Source: Microvirga sp052114605 (GTDB lineage Bacteria; Pseudomonadota; Alphaproteobacteria; Rhizobiales; Beijerinckiaceae). Taken from it: a stretch of DNA of 64,000 nt. Shown one piece after another: positions 29,316-38,378 of the stretch. Under the pieces are notes generated by a model that was not told the origin of the DNA, did no database searches, and was given only the letters and a program-made list of their open reading frames with translations. The stretch is taken from the NCBI RefSeq assembly GCF_052114605.1, contig NZ_JBFRFB010000008.1, positions 124,001 through 188,000 on the forward strand, read 5' to 3'. The translations under genes and the position numbers were made by a program. The first letter of the stretch is position 1. Every line of letters starts with the position of its first letter.

Positions 29316-30305
29316 ATGACGGCACAAACCGATACAACGACCCGCCTGCCGGATATGAAAGTGTCCGTGCGACAGGTCTTCGGCATCGACTCGGATCTCG
29401 AAGTGCCTGCCTTCTCGCAGGCCGAAGAGCATGTGCCCGATCTGGACCCCGATTACCTGTTCGACCGCGAGACGACGCTGGCCATCCTGGCGGGCTTTGC
29501 CCGCAACCGCCGCGTAATGATCACGGGCTATCACGGCACCGGCAAATCGACCCATATCGAGCAGGTGGCAGCCCGCCTCAACTGGCCCTGCGTGCGCGTG
29601 AACCTGGATAGCCACGTGTCTCGTATCGACCTCGTCGGCAAGGACGCCATCGTGCTTCAGGACGGCAAGCAGGTCACCGCCTTCCAGGACGGCATCCTCC
29701 CCTGGGCGCTCCAGAACAACGTCGCTCTCGTTTTCGACGAGTACGATGCGGGCCGCCCGGACGTGATGTTCGTGATCCAGCGCGTGCTGGAGCAATCGGG
29801 CAAGCTCACGCTGCTCGACCAGAAGCGCGTGATCCGTCCTCACCCCGCCTTCCGGCTGTTCGCCACCGCCAACACGGTTGGTCTCGGCGACACTTCGGGC
29901 CTCTATCACGGCACGCAGCAGATCAACCAGGGCCAGATGGACCGCTGGTCGATCGTCACCACCCTCAACTACCTGCCGCACGACAAGGAAGTGGACATCG
30001 TCCTCTCCAAGGCGAAGCATTACCAGCAGAATCCGGAGGGTCGCGACATCGTCAACAAGATGGTTCGTGTGGCCGACCTCACCCGCTCGGCCTTCATGAA
30101 CGGCGATCTCTCCACCGTCATGAGCCCGCGCACGGTGATTACCTGGGCCGAGAACGCCGAGATCTTCGGCGACACTGGCTTCGCCTTCCGCGTGACGTTC
30201 CTCAACAAGTGCGACGAGCTGGAGCGCGCGCTGGTCGCCGAATTCTACCAGCGCTCCTTCGGCAAGGAATTGCCGGAGAGCGCCGTGAACATGGTGCTGA
30301 GCTGA
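29316..30305 (+). CDS. cobS: Aerobic cobaltochelatase subunit CobS
   Basis: AAA+ ATPase that with CobT drives CobN to insert cobalt into hydrogenobyrinate diamide in aerobic cobalamin synthesis. The 329-residue protein carries Walker A GYHGTGKSTHIEQVAARL, Walker B VALVFDEYDAGRPDVMF and the sensor segment LFATANTVGLGDTSGLYHG. The ATG at 29316 has GAGAGG six bases upstream; an in-frame ATG at 29277 lacks a good site. CobN is not in the window. No cobalamin riboswitch is visible upstream. Confidence 0.96.
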   Translation: MTAQTDTTTRLPDMKVSVRQVFGIDSDLEVPAFSQAEEHVPDLDPDYLFDRETTLAILAGFARNRRVMITGYHGTGKSTHIEQVAARLNWPCVRVNLDSHVSRIDLVGKDAIVLQDGKQVTAFQDGILPWALQNNVALVFDEYDAGRPDVMFVIQRVLEQSGKLTLLDQKRVIRPHPAFRLFATANTVGLGDTSGLYHGTQQINQGQMDRWSIVTTLNYLPHDKEVDIVLSKAKHYQQNPEGRDIVNKMVRVADLTRSAFMNGDLSTVMSPRTVITWAENAEIFGDTGFAFRVTFLNKCDELERALVAEFYQRSFGKELPESAVNMVLS

Positions 30306-30311
30306 TAGAAA

Positions 30312-30788
30312 ATGCCGGTATCTGGGAGGCTTTTGACAATAGGTGGTCTAATTCTTGTTAGTGCTGCCTTTGTCTACGAGACCTCACATCGGTTTAATCA
30401 GCCAGATGGCTTCAAAAAGCTCGATACCGAAGAATTTCTTAAATGCCTACAAGCGAATATAGGCCAAACCATTGAACTGATGGGCGAATATCCGAACCAG
30501 CCGAGAGATCCCTTTCTAGATATGGACCCGACCTATAGGGTTCACCTCTGGAAGAAGTCCAATTTCCGCACAGTATCGGAAGTTACGTTTGAGGGACTGT
30601 TCACGGGTGGAATTTCAGCGCCTGATGCTTTCGAGCGGAATAAGGTGTCGTATGGTGCTCTTTCGGGATATGCCGTGCCTACACTACGCGCAGATACTGA
30701 CGCGGAGCGAGTTTACGTGCTCACGTTCCTTGAGGGTGAACACAACCGAATTCCGACGTGCAGCCTCGTTGAGGCGGTAAGATCATAA
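30312..30788 (+). CDS. Unknown protein with N-terminal membrane anchor, inserted between cobS and cobT
   Basis: A 158-residue protein whose N-terminus (LLTIGGLILVSAAFVYE) is a likely signal anchor, with a soluble part holding two Cys (C45 and near the end). I recognise no domain. Its codon use is visibly more AT-rich than cobS and cobT (GAATTTCTTAAATG, CTAATTCTTG), which suggests later acquisition. The start is uncertain: ATG at 30312 lacks a clear ribosome-binding site and TTG at 30333 follows GGGAGG closely. It begins 6 bases after cobS and ends 13 bases before cobT. Confidence 0.65.
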   Translation: MPVSGRLLTIGGLILVSAAFVYETSHRFNQPDGFKKLDTEEFLKCLQANIGQTIELMGEYPNQPRDPFLDMDPTYRVHLWKKSNFRTVSEVTFEGLFTGGISAPDAFERNKVSYGALSGYAVPTLRADTDAERVYVLTFLEGEHNRIPTCSLVEAVRS

Positions 30789-30801
30789 CGATTGGGGTGT
30801 T

Positions 30802-32700
30802 ATGTCCATCTCGAACCGCAAGCCGGGTGAGAAGAAGGAAGCGCCGGCGGAGCCGCTGAAGCGCTCCATCGCCGGCGCCATGAAGGCCATCGCCCGCAAG
30901 CCCGATCTCGAAGTGGCCTTCGCCTCCGACCGTCCGGTGCTCATGGGCCAGGACAAGGCTCGCCTGCCCGAGCCGCCCCGGCGGCTCACCGCGAACGACG
31001 TGGCGATCCTGCGCGGCAATGCGGATTCCATGGCACTGCGCCTCGCCTGTCACGACACGAGTCTTCACCGCCGCCTTGCGCCCGAGGGTCAGGCCGCCCG
31101 TGCGGTGTTCGACGCGGTCGAGCAGGCGCGCGTGGAATCCATCGGCTCCCGCCGCATGTCGGGCATTTCCTCCAACATCACGGCGATGCTGGAAGACCGC
31201 TATCATCGCGGCGGCAAATATGAAGAGATCACCGACCGCGCGGACGCGCCGCTCGAGGACGCGCTGGCGCTCATGGTGCGTGAGCGCCTGACCGGCGCGA
31301 AGCCGCCCGCATCCGCCGCCAAGATCGTCGATCTCTGGCGCGACTTCATCGAGGAACGCGCGGGCCGCGACCTCGACAGCCTGCTCAAGAACATCGACAA
31401 TCAGCGCGACTTCGCCCGCGGCATCCGCGAGATGCTCTCCTCCCTCGACATGGCCGATGATGTGGCCCTGGATGAGGACAACGAGGAGAACGAGGAAGAC
31501 AACGAATCCGAACAGCAGGAACAGCAGGGCGAGGGCGAATCCGAACAGGAATCGCAAGGAGACCGGGCTGATATCGAAATCAGCGAGGATTCCAGCGACG
31601 ACATGGAGGACGGCGCGACGGAAGAGGCCGATGGTCCTTCCGGCGAGCTGCCCGAGGAAGCCGAAGAGGCCGATTCCGACGAGGCCGGAGAATCCTGGCG
31701 TCCGCCGTCCCGTGCCAACGAAGCGCGCGGGCCCGACTACAAGGCTTATTCCCTCAAATTCGACGAGGTCATCCACGCAGAAGACCTGTGCGATGCCGAC
31801 GAGCTGACGCGCCTTCGCGCCTATCTCGACAAGCAACTCGCGCATTTGCAGGGCGTGGTGGGCCGCCTCGCCAACCGCCTTCAGCGCCGTCTCATGGCGC
31901 AGCAGAACCGGTCGTGGGAATTCGACCTCGAAGAAGGCACGCTCGATCCCGTACGCCTGCCGCGCATCATCATGGACCCGTTCCAGCCGCTGAGCTTCAA
32001 GCAGGAGCAGGACACCAATTTCCGCGATACGGTGGTAACGCTGCTCATCGACAATTCAGGCTCCATGCGCGGACGTCCGATCACCGTGGCGGCCACCTGT
32101 GCCGACATCCTCGCGCGCACGCTGGAGCGCTGCGGCGTGAAGGTCGAGATCCTCGGCTTCACGACGCGGGCGTGGAAGGGCGGACAGGCCCGCGAGATGT
32201 GGCTGCAGAACGGCAAGCCCGCCAATCCGGGCCGCCTCAACGATCTGCGCCACATCATCTACAAGTCGGCCGACGCACCCTGGCGGCGCGCGCGCAAGAA
32301 TCTCGGCCTGATGATGCGCGAAGGCCTGCTGAAAGAGAACATCGACGGCGAGGCGCTCGACTGGGCGCACAAGCGCCTGCTCGGCCGCCCCGAGCAGCGC
32401 CGCATTCTGATGGTGATCTCGGATGGCGCGCCGGTGGACGACTCGACGCTCTCGGTCAATCCCGGCAACTACCTCGAAAGGCACCTGCGCTACGTCATCG
32501 AGGAAATCGAGACCCGCTCTCCTGTCGAACTCATCGCCATCGGCATCGGCCACGACGTGACGCGCTATTATCGCCGCGCCGTGACCATCGTCGATGCGGA
32601 GGAACTCGGCGGCGTGATGACCGAAAAACTCGCGGAGCTGTTCGAGGAGAACGCGCAACCTTCGCGGGGCGCGGCGCCTCGACGCCGGGCGCACGCGTGA
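30802..32700 (+). CDS. cobT: Aerobic cobaltochelatase subunit CobT
   Basis: Partner of CobS in the CobNST chelatase. The 632-residue protein has an N-terminal helical domain, a central Glu/Asp/Ser/Gln-rich stretch (about residues 220-300) and a C-terminal von Willebrand A domain with the MIDAS motif DNSGSMRG near residue 417. This is the usual CobT layout, matching the BchD-type subunit of Mg-chelatase. The last four bases overlap the GTG start of the next gene. Confidence 0.95.
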   Translation: MSISNRKPGEKKEAPAEPLKRSIAGAMKAIARKPDLEVAFASDRPVLMGQDKARLPEPPRRLTANDVAILRGNADSMALRLACHDTSLHRRLAPEGQAARAVFDAVEQARVESIGSRRMSGISSNITAMLEDRYHRGGKYEEITDRADAPLEDALALMVRERLTGAKPPASAAKIVDLWRDFIEERAGRDLDSLLKNIDNQRDFARGIREMLSSLDMADDVALDEDNEENEEDNESEQQEQQGEGESEQESQGDRADIEISEDSSDDMEDGATEEADGPSGELPEEAEEADSDEAGESWRPPSRANEARGPDYKAYSLKFDEVIHAEDLCDADELTRLRAYLDKQLAHLQGVVGRLANRLQRRLMAQQNRSWEFDLEEGTLDPVRLPRIIMDPFQPLSFKQEQDTNFRDTVVTLLIDNSGSMRGRPITVAATCADILARTLERCGVKVEILGFTTRAWKGGQAREMWLQNGKPANPGRLNDLRHIIYKSADAPWRRARKNLGLMMREGLLKENIDGEALDWAHKRLLGRPEQRRILMVISDGAPVDDSTLSVNPGNYLERHLRYVIEEIETRSPVELIAIGIGHDVTRYYRRAVTIVDAEELGGVMTEKLAELFEENAQPSRGAAPRRRAHA

Positions 32701-33710
32701 GGCTGCTCAGCCGGCGCAATCTGCTGATCGGCGGTGGTGTCGCCACCGCCGCCGCTTTCTTAAGCGACAAGATCGCGCTCGCGCAGCGCCCGCAGGCCTT
32801 CGGCAATGCCACACCCGTCGTGGTGCGGGCCGAGCCCATCAGCCGCCTCTCCAATACCGACCCCGACCGCAACCGCTTCGGCTCCCTGCTCTTCCGCTCC
32901 GGTCTTGACCTGAAATCGGAGACGTCAGCCTTCGGCGGCTTCTCGGGATTGTGGCGCTCGGCGAAGGGGCAGGATTTGATTGCGCTTGCCGACAACGCGC
33001 AGTTCCTCAAAGCTCGCATCGAAACGGCGGATGGCAGGCTGTCGGGGCTTTCCGATGCCATCATGGCGCCGCTGCTGTTCGACAATGGCAAGGCCCTGCG
33101 TCGGTCGCGCTATTACGACACGGAGAGCCTGGCCGTTTCAGGCAAAGCTGTCTTCGTAGGCGTCGAGCGAAACCATGCGGTCGTCCGCTTCGGACGCAAC
33201 AAAGCCGGTTCCCCGATTGAAGGCGTCCCGATCTCGGTGCCGAAGGACATGAAGGGCCTGCCGTCCAACGGCGGGTTGGAGGCTCTTGGCGTCGCGCCGC
33301 AGCTTTCGCCTTTGGCAGGCGCACTCATCGGCATCGCAGAAGGCGGCAAGGGCTTTGTCCTTACCGGCTCGCGGCAAGGTACTTTCGAGGTCGTGCGCGC
33401 GAATGGCTACGACGTGACCGATCTCGCTTTCATGGATAATGGCGACATGATCCTTCTGGAGCGGCGCTTCTCGATATTCGGGGGCTTTGGCTGCCGGCTG
33501 CGCCGCGTGGCAAGCTCCGCCATTGGGGTCGGGGCTCGGCTCGAAGGTGATGTGATCTATGAGAGCGAGCCTTCGCATCACATCGACAACATGGAAGGCT
33601 TGGCCGTTCATCGGGAGGGCTCGGAGACCGTGATCTCCCTGATCTCGGACAACAACTTCAACACCAGCCTGCAACGTACTCTGCTGCTGGAATTTGCCCT
33701 TACGGCATGA
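32697..33710 (+). CDS. Tat-exported esterase-like activity of phytase family protein
   Basis: A 337-residue periplasmic protein. The GTG at 32697 overlaps the cobT stop (GTGA), a typical coupled start, and gives a twin-arginine signal (LLSRRNLLIGGG, then AAAFLSDKIALAQ). The mature part fits the phytase-like esterase beta-propeller family (SALSDAIMAPLL-type blade, DTESLAV, NMEGLAVH). Reading further upstream would run antiparallel in sense with cobT and is not coding. A substrate is not evident, and no functional tie to cobalamin is known to me. Confidence 0.82.
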   Translation: MRLLSRRNLLIGGGVATAAAFLSDKIALAQRPQAFGNATPVVVRAEPISRLSNTDPDRNRFGSLLFRSGLDLKSETSAFGGFSGLWRSAKGQDLIALADNAQFLKARIETADGRLSGLSDAIMAPLLFDNGKALRRSRYYDTESLAVSGKAVFVGVERNHAVVRFGRNKAGSPIEGVPISVPKDMKGLPSNGGLEALGVAPQLSPLAGALIGIAEGGKGFVLTGSRQGTFEVVRANGYDVTDLAFMDNGDMILLERRFSIFGGFGCRLRRVASSAIGVGARLEGDVIYESEPSHHIDNMEGLAVHREGSETVISLISDNNFNTSLQRTLLLEFALTA

Positions 33711-33878
33711 GACTTGGTCTGCCTTTGGAAAAGGCAATTGCCCTTTTTCTCATCATGGCCTGCCCGTCCTCCCCTCCAAGTATCCCTTGCGATCCCACGA
33801 TTTAGGCAACTAAGCTTCTCTTTCATGGAAGTGGCGCAAATCTTTGCACTTTCTGTCCATGGGGAGGCGGCAGACCTG

Positions 33879-35304
33879 GTGACGGCACGAGCGATCTTCG
33901 ACGAGATGAGCGGCCATGACGGCAAGAGCCGCGAGGCCTACCGCGTGTTGCAGGAATGGCTGGCCTCCGCCCCGCCGCAGCTTCTCGAACACCGCCGCGA
34001 GGAAGCGGAGCTGTTCTTCCGCCGGGTCGGCATCACATTCGCGGTCTATGGCGCAACGGAAGCCGAGGAACGGCTGATCCCGTTCGACATCATTCCACGC
34101 ATCCTTTCAGGGGATGAATGGAAGCGGCTATCGCGCGGGCTGGAGCAGCGCGTGAAGGCGCTCAACATGTTCCTGAAGGATATCTACGGCGCGCGCGAGA
34201 TCCTGCGCGCCGGGATCATCCCGCCGGAAACTCGTCTATCATAATCCCCAATACAGGCCGCAGATGCATGGGCTTTCGCTCAACAGCGACATCTACGTGC
34301 AGGTGGCAGGCGTCGATATCGTCCGCGTGGACGATCAGGATTTCTACGTTCTCGAGGATAACTTACGCACGCCCTCCGGCGTCTCCTACATGCTGGAGAA
34401 CCGGGAGGTCATGATGCGCCTCTTCCCGGAACTCGTGGGAATGCAGCGCATCCGCCCCATTGAGAACTATGTGAACGAGCTGCTGGGCACGCTGAAATCC
34501 GTCGCGCCCGCGAGCAGTTCGGGGGAGCCGACGGTGGTCCTGCTGACGCCGGGCCCGCTGAACTCCGCCTATTACGAGCACAGCTTCCTCGCCGACCGGA
34601 TGGGCGTGGAGCTGGTGGAAGGACGCGATCTCTTCGTGCGCGACGAAGTCGTCTACATGCGCACGACCGAAGGTCCGAAGCGTGTGGACGTGATCTACAG
34701 CCGCATCGACGACGATTTCCTCGATCCGCTCGTGTTCCGGCCCGACTCGGCGCTCGGCGTGCCGGGTCTGATCGCCGCCTATCGCGCCGACAATGTCGCC
34801 ATCGCCAACGCGCCGGGAACGGGCGTGGCGGACGACAAGGCCATGTACTCTTATGTGCCCGACATCGTGCGCTTCTACATGGGCGAGGAGCCGATCCTCA
34901 AGAACGTGCCGACCTGGCGCTGCCGTGAGAAGGAGGCCTTGTCCTACGTGGCCGACAACCTTCACGAACTGGTAGTGAAGGAGGTCAACGGCTCGGGCGG
35001 TTACGGCATGCTGGTCGGCCCGCATGCGACGAAGGAAGCGCGCGAGCATTTCCGCGCCCGCATTCTGGCTGCTCCCGACAATTACATCGCACAGCCGACG
35101 CTGGCCTTGTCCACGAGCCCCATCTTCACGGAGAAGGGTCTCGCGCCTCGCCATGTGGATCTGCGTCCCTTCGTGCTCAGCGGACGCGACGGCGTGAAGC
35201 TGGTGCCGGGCGGCTTGACCCGCGTCGCGCTCACGGAAGGATCGCTGGTGGTGAATTCGAGCCAGGGTGGTGGCACCAAGGACACCTGGGTGCTTAGCGA
35301 ATGA
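33879..35304 (+). pseudogene. Circularly permuted ATP-grasp ligase (DUF404/DUF407, COG2308), frameshifted
   Basis: In the first frame the GTG at 33879 (AIFDEMSGHDG onward) gives 117 normal codons up to GAA at 34227-34229, then runs into TAA at 34242. Skipping the A at 34230 restores LVYHNPQYRPQMHG and the normal continuation (VAGVDIVRVDDQDFYVLEDN, RTPSGVSYMLENREVMMRLF, VKEVNGSGGYGM) to 35304, giving 474 residues, a normal family length. The family is a predicted ATP-dependent peptide ligase, always found with alpha-E, transglutaminase and often proteasome-like genes, as here. Either the gene is broken, the assembly has a one-base error, or two fragments are made. GGGGAGG lies 11 bases before the GTG; an ATG at 33825 is an alternative. 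Confidence 0.85.
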
Positions 35305-35320
35305 GTGTGGAGTTGCTGCC

Positions 35321-36265
35321 GTGTTGAGTCGTGATGCAGACAGCCTCTACTGGCTTTCCCGCTACGTAGAGCGAGCGGAGAACACCGCGCGCATTCTCGA
35401 TGTCGCCTATCGCATGGCCTCGATGCCGATCTCCTATCATGGCGACATGACGAACGAGTGGGAATCCGCACTCATCACAGCCGGAGGCGTTGACCAGTTC
35501 CGCGTGCTGCACGGCGATGTGACGCCTGAAAATGTCATCGAGTTCCTGGCCTTCTCCGAAGCCAATCCATCGAGCATCCAAAGCTGCTTCAATACGGCGC
35601 GGCAGAACGCCCGTTCCGTGCGCTCCGCGCTCACGTCCGAGATGTGGGAGGCGATCAATTCCGCATGGCTCGATCTGCGCCGTTACAAAGCCAAGTCGAT
35701 CAAGGTGGAGGAGCTGCCGCGCTTCCTCAATCTCGTGAAGGAAGCCTCGCTTCGCTATGACGGCTCGGCCATGCGCACGATGCTGCGCAACGATGCGTAT
35801 TGGTTCTCTCGGCTCGGCGTCTATATCGAGCGCGCCGACAACACGGCGCGGGTGCTCGACGTCAAGTATCATGTGCTGTTGCCGAAGGATGCGGAGGTCG
35901 GCGGCGGTATCGATTATTATCAATGGGCGGCCATTCTGCGCTCCGTCTCGGCGCTGGTGAGCTACCAATGGGTCTATCACCAGAACCTGCGTCCCTGGCT
36001 CGTGGCGGATCTTTTGATCCTGCGCGAGGAGATGCCGCGTTCACTCGCTGCCTGCTACGGTCTCCTCTCCCGTCATCTCGATGACATCGCGCATCGCTAC
36101 GGCACATCGGGTGCGGCGCAGCGTCAGGCCCGCTCCATTCATGCCCGTCTGGTGAACCGGAGCATCGACGATATCTTCCAAGATGGGCTGCACGAGTTCC
36201 TGCAGGAGTTCATCGCCGAGAACAACCGGCTCGGTTTTGCCATCTCGCAGCAATACCTGGGCTGA
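35321..36265 (+). CDS. Alpha-E domain protein (DUF403, COG2307)
   Basis: A 314-residue all-helical protein. LYWLSRYVERAENTARILDV near the start and its internal echo YWFSRLGVYIERADNTARVL near residue 163 are the alpha-E hallmarks. The biochemical role is unknown; it always travels with the circularly permuted ATP-grasp. The GTG at 35321 is chosen since GGAG lies about 9 bases upstream and the protein then starts with the usual LSRDADSLYWL. It lies 16 bases after the ATP-grasp gene and 2 bases before the transglutaminase gene. Confidence 0.9.
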   Translation: MLSRDADSLYWLSRYVERAENTARILDVAYRMASMPISYHGDMTNEWESALITAGGVDQFRVLHGDVTPENVIEFLAFSEANPSSIQSCFNTARQNARSVRSALTSEMWEAINSAWLDLRRYKAKSIKVEELPRFLNLVKEASLRYDGSAMRTMLRNDAYWFSRLGVYIERADNTARVLDVKYHVLLPKDAEVGGGIDYYQWAAILRSVSALVSYQWVYHQNLRPWLVADLLILREEMPRSLAACYGLLSRHLDDIAHRYGTSGAAQRQARSIHARLVNRSIDDIFQDGLHEFLQEFIAENNRLGFAISQQYLG

Positions 36266-36267
36266 TC

Positions 36268-37086
36268 ATGCGCATCCGCATCACACACGAAACCGTCTAC
36301 ACCTACGACCAGCCCGCGAAATCGGCGATCCAGCTGCTGCGCCTGACGCCCCGCGGGCATGAGGGACAGACCGTTCTGTCCTGGACGCTGGATGTCGATT
36401 GCGAGGCCAAGCTCCTGCGGCGGGAGGATTGGTACGGCAATATCGCTCACAGCCTCTTCGTGGCGGGCCCTGTCGATCAGATCACCCTGCGGGTCGCGGG
36501 CGAAATCGAAACCACAGAAACCGCGGGCGTGGTGAGGGGAGGGGTCGAGCGCTTCCCCGAGATATTCTATCTCAGGCCAACGCCTCTGAGCCGGGAGAGC
36601 ACCGCCATCGGCGATTTCGCGGACAAGGCGACCGGGCACGTCTCCAGCCTACTCGACAAGGCCCATGCGCTGAACAACGCGATTCATGCGCATCTGCGAT
36701 TCGATACGGATGCGACGCATTCCGGCACCACAGCGACAGAGGCCTTCTCCGCAGGGCATGGAGTCTGCCAGGACTTTTCCCATGTCTTTCTGGCTGCTGC
36801 CCGGCATTTGAAAATTCCAGCCCGCTACGTGTCCGGCTATCTCCACAAGCCTGGGGAGATCGTGCAGGAGGCTGGGCATGCCTGGGTAGAGGCCTTCATT
36901 CCGGATCTCGGCTGGGTCAGCCTCGATCCGACCAATGGTGTTTCCGCAACGGAACACTACGTGCGTCTGGCCATCGGCCTCGATTATTTGGATGCGGCCC
37001 CCGTGCGAGGCAGCTATTACGGTATCTCCCGTGAGGCGCTCGACGTTCGTTTGAGGATCGAGAGCGCCCGTCAGTCGCAGGCGTGA
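36268..37086 (+). CDS. Transglutaminase-like cysteine protease family protein
   Basis: A 272-residue protein with an N-terminal beta domain of bacterial transglutaminase-like proteins (MRIRITHETVYTYDQPAKSA) and a papain-like core. The Cys is in GHGVCQDFSHVFLAAAR (about residue 168), the His in GHAWVEAFIPD and the Asp in SLDPTNG. Members cleave or form isopeptide bonds. In this operon it is thought to process the peptide made by the ATP-grasp ligase; that role is inference from gene neighbourhood. Confidence 0.9.
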   Translation: MRIRITHETVYTYDQPAKSAIQLLRLTPRGHEGQTVLSWTLDVDCEAKLLRREDWYGNIAHSLFVAGPVDQITLRVAGEIETTETAGVVRGGVERFPEIFYLRPTPLSRESTAIGDFADKATGHVSSLLDKAHALNNAIHAHLRFDTDATHSGTTATEAFSAGHGVCQDFSHVFLAAARHLKIPARYVSGYLHKPGEIVQEAGHAWVEAFIPDLGWVSLDPTNGVSATEHYVRLAIGLDYLDAAPVRGSYYGISREALDVRLRIESARQSQA

Positions 37087-37136
37087 GAATGGCCGTAAAG
37101 CTGCAGCTCGATCAGAAGGCACCAGGGGGAGCACCC

Positions 37137-37886
37137 ATGACGTATTGTGTTGGTATCCTCGTGCAGGATGGCCTGGTGATGATCGCGGATACGCGCACCA
37201 ATGCGGGCGTCGACAACATCGCGATCTTCCGCAAGCTGCATGTGTTCGAGAAGCCTGGCGAGCGGCTCATCACGCTGGCGACCGCGGGCAATCTTTCGGC
37301 GAGCCAATCCGTCCTGTCGCTGCTGGCCGACGGCATCGAGAACCCGGAAACGGGGGAGATCGAGACGCTGATGAATGTGCCCAGCATGTTCAAGGCCGCC
37401 CAGCTCGTCGGCCGCGTTATCCGCCAGGTCTATGCCATCGACGGCGCCGAGCTGGAAAAGCGCAGCATGACTTTCGATGTGACCATGTTGCTCGCAGGCC
37501 AGATCGGGCAGGGGCAGATGCGGCTCTACCAGATTTATGCTGCGGGCAACGCCATCGAATCCACCGTAGACACGCCCTTCCTGCAGATCGGCGAGCCGAA
37601 ATACGGCAAGCCGATTCTCGACCGCGCGATTTCCTATCAAACGGAACTGGTGGAAGCTCTCAAGCTCAGCCTCATTTCCATGGACTCGACCCTCAAGTCC
37701 AATCTCGGCGTGGGCCTGCCCATCGACATCGTGGTGGCCAAGCGCGATGCGCTGAAGTCCCAGATCACTTACCGGATTCAGGAAGACGAACCCTATTTCC
37801 GCGACCTGCGCGAGCGCTGGTCCGCCGCGCTGCGCGCCGCCCATCAGGCCATTCCCCACCCGCCTTACGCGGAAGAGGTTCTTTAG
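37137..37886 (+). CDS. Anbu, proteasome-like peptidase (bacterial proteasome homologue)
   Basis: A 249-residue N-terminal nucleophile hydrolase. From the ATG at 37137 (AGGGGGA 6 bases upstream) the protein starts MTYCVGILVQDGLVMIADTR, so removal of Met would expose the Thr nucleophile; DTRTNAGVDNI matches the Anbu group. It is the fourth gene of the ATP-grasp / alpha-E / transglutaminase / Anbu unit. Anbu proteins assemble as spiral or ring oligomers related to HslV; their natural substrate is not established. A perfect hairpin follows the gene. Confidence 0.92.
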   Translation: MTYCVGILVQDGLVMIADTRTNAGVDNIAIFRKLHVFEKPGERLITLATAGNLSASQSVLSLLADGIENPETGEIETLMNVPSMFKAAQLVGRVIRQVYAIDGAELEKRSMTFDVTMLLAGQIGQGQMRLYQIYAAGNAIESTVDTPFLQIGEPKYGKPILDRAISYQTELVEALKLSLISMDSTLKSNLGVGLPIDIVVAKRDALKSQITYRIQEDEPYFRDLRERWSAALRAAHQAIPHPPYAEEVL

Positions 37887-37919
37887 CTCCACAAGATCCA
37901 AGTGCTCGCTGACGAGATG

Positions 37920-37949
37920 GCTATCCTACCTGTTATAGGATAGCTCTTT
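37920..37949 (+). terminator. Hairpin after the Anbu operon
   Basis: A perfect 9-bp stem GCTATCCTA/TAGGATAGC (37920-37928 with 37936-37944) with a 7-base loop and a short T-rich tail TCTTTA. It probably ends the ATP-grasp-Anbu transcript. An operator for the next gene is the alternative reading. Confidence 0.6.
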
Positions 37950-37976
37950 ATCGAATTTGGCTGAGGTGCGGTGTTT

Positions 37977-38288
37977 ATGTGGAAGCCCATCAGGGAGTTT
38001 TTTGCCAAGTCGGGGGCCATAGGCTCGCTGCTAGGTGAAATCCTTTACGAGACTGAACCCCTGCAGGGTCAGGTATCGACATCGCTGTTTCAGTGGCGCG
38101 TGAAGAAGGGGCTGGACGATGCCTCGTACTTCGTGGGCGTCAAAATGCTTCCGGATGGATACGCAGGAGCCGAGGGTTCGCCGAACAACTACATCAATTT
38201 CGATCTGGAGACGGCCGAGCGGATCAGGGCCGGTCTGGAAGCGTGCATCGCAGAGTGCCGGCGTCTCGAAGCTCTCACGAACAAATAG
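37977..38288 (+). CDS. Small conserved-looking protein of unknown function
   Basis: A 103-residue soluble protein starting MWKPIREFFAKSG. GAGGTG lies 8 bases before the ATG at 37977, which is preferred over a GTG at 37971. The sequence is amphipathic, with a beta-rich middle (SLFQWRVKKGLDDASYFVGV) and a C-terminal helix. I recognise no family. Its downstream position after the Anbu hairpin suggests an independent gene. Confidence 0.65.
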   Translation: MWKPIREFFAKSGAIGSLLGEILYETEPLQGQVSTSLFQWRVKKGLDDASYFVGVKMLPDGYAGAEGSPNNYINFDLETAERIRAGLEACIAECRRLEALTNK

Positions 38289-38378
38289 AAAAGCAGCCGA
38301 GTCCGCCGGCCTGGCGATTTCGAGGTAGTGCGCTCACCGTTGCTTGCGGGCGGCCAAGGTTCGGGCCACCATCGGGCT

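Noticed and set aside
31788..32696. N-terminal extension of the phytase-like esterase into cobT
   Set aside because: The extension is an alternative frame of cobT; the GTG at 32697 gives a proper Tat signal and a coupled start.
34225..34244. Programmed frameshift in the ATP-grasp gene
   Set aside because: The site lacks a slippery codon followed by a stop or rare codon, and no family precedent is known to me; error or mutation is simpler.
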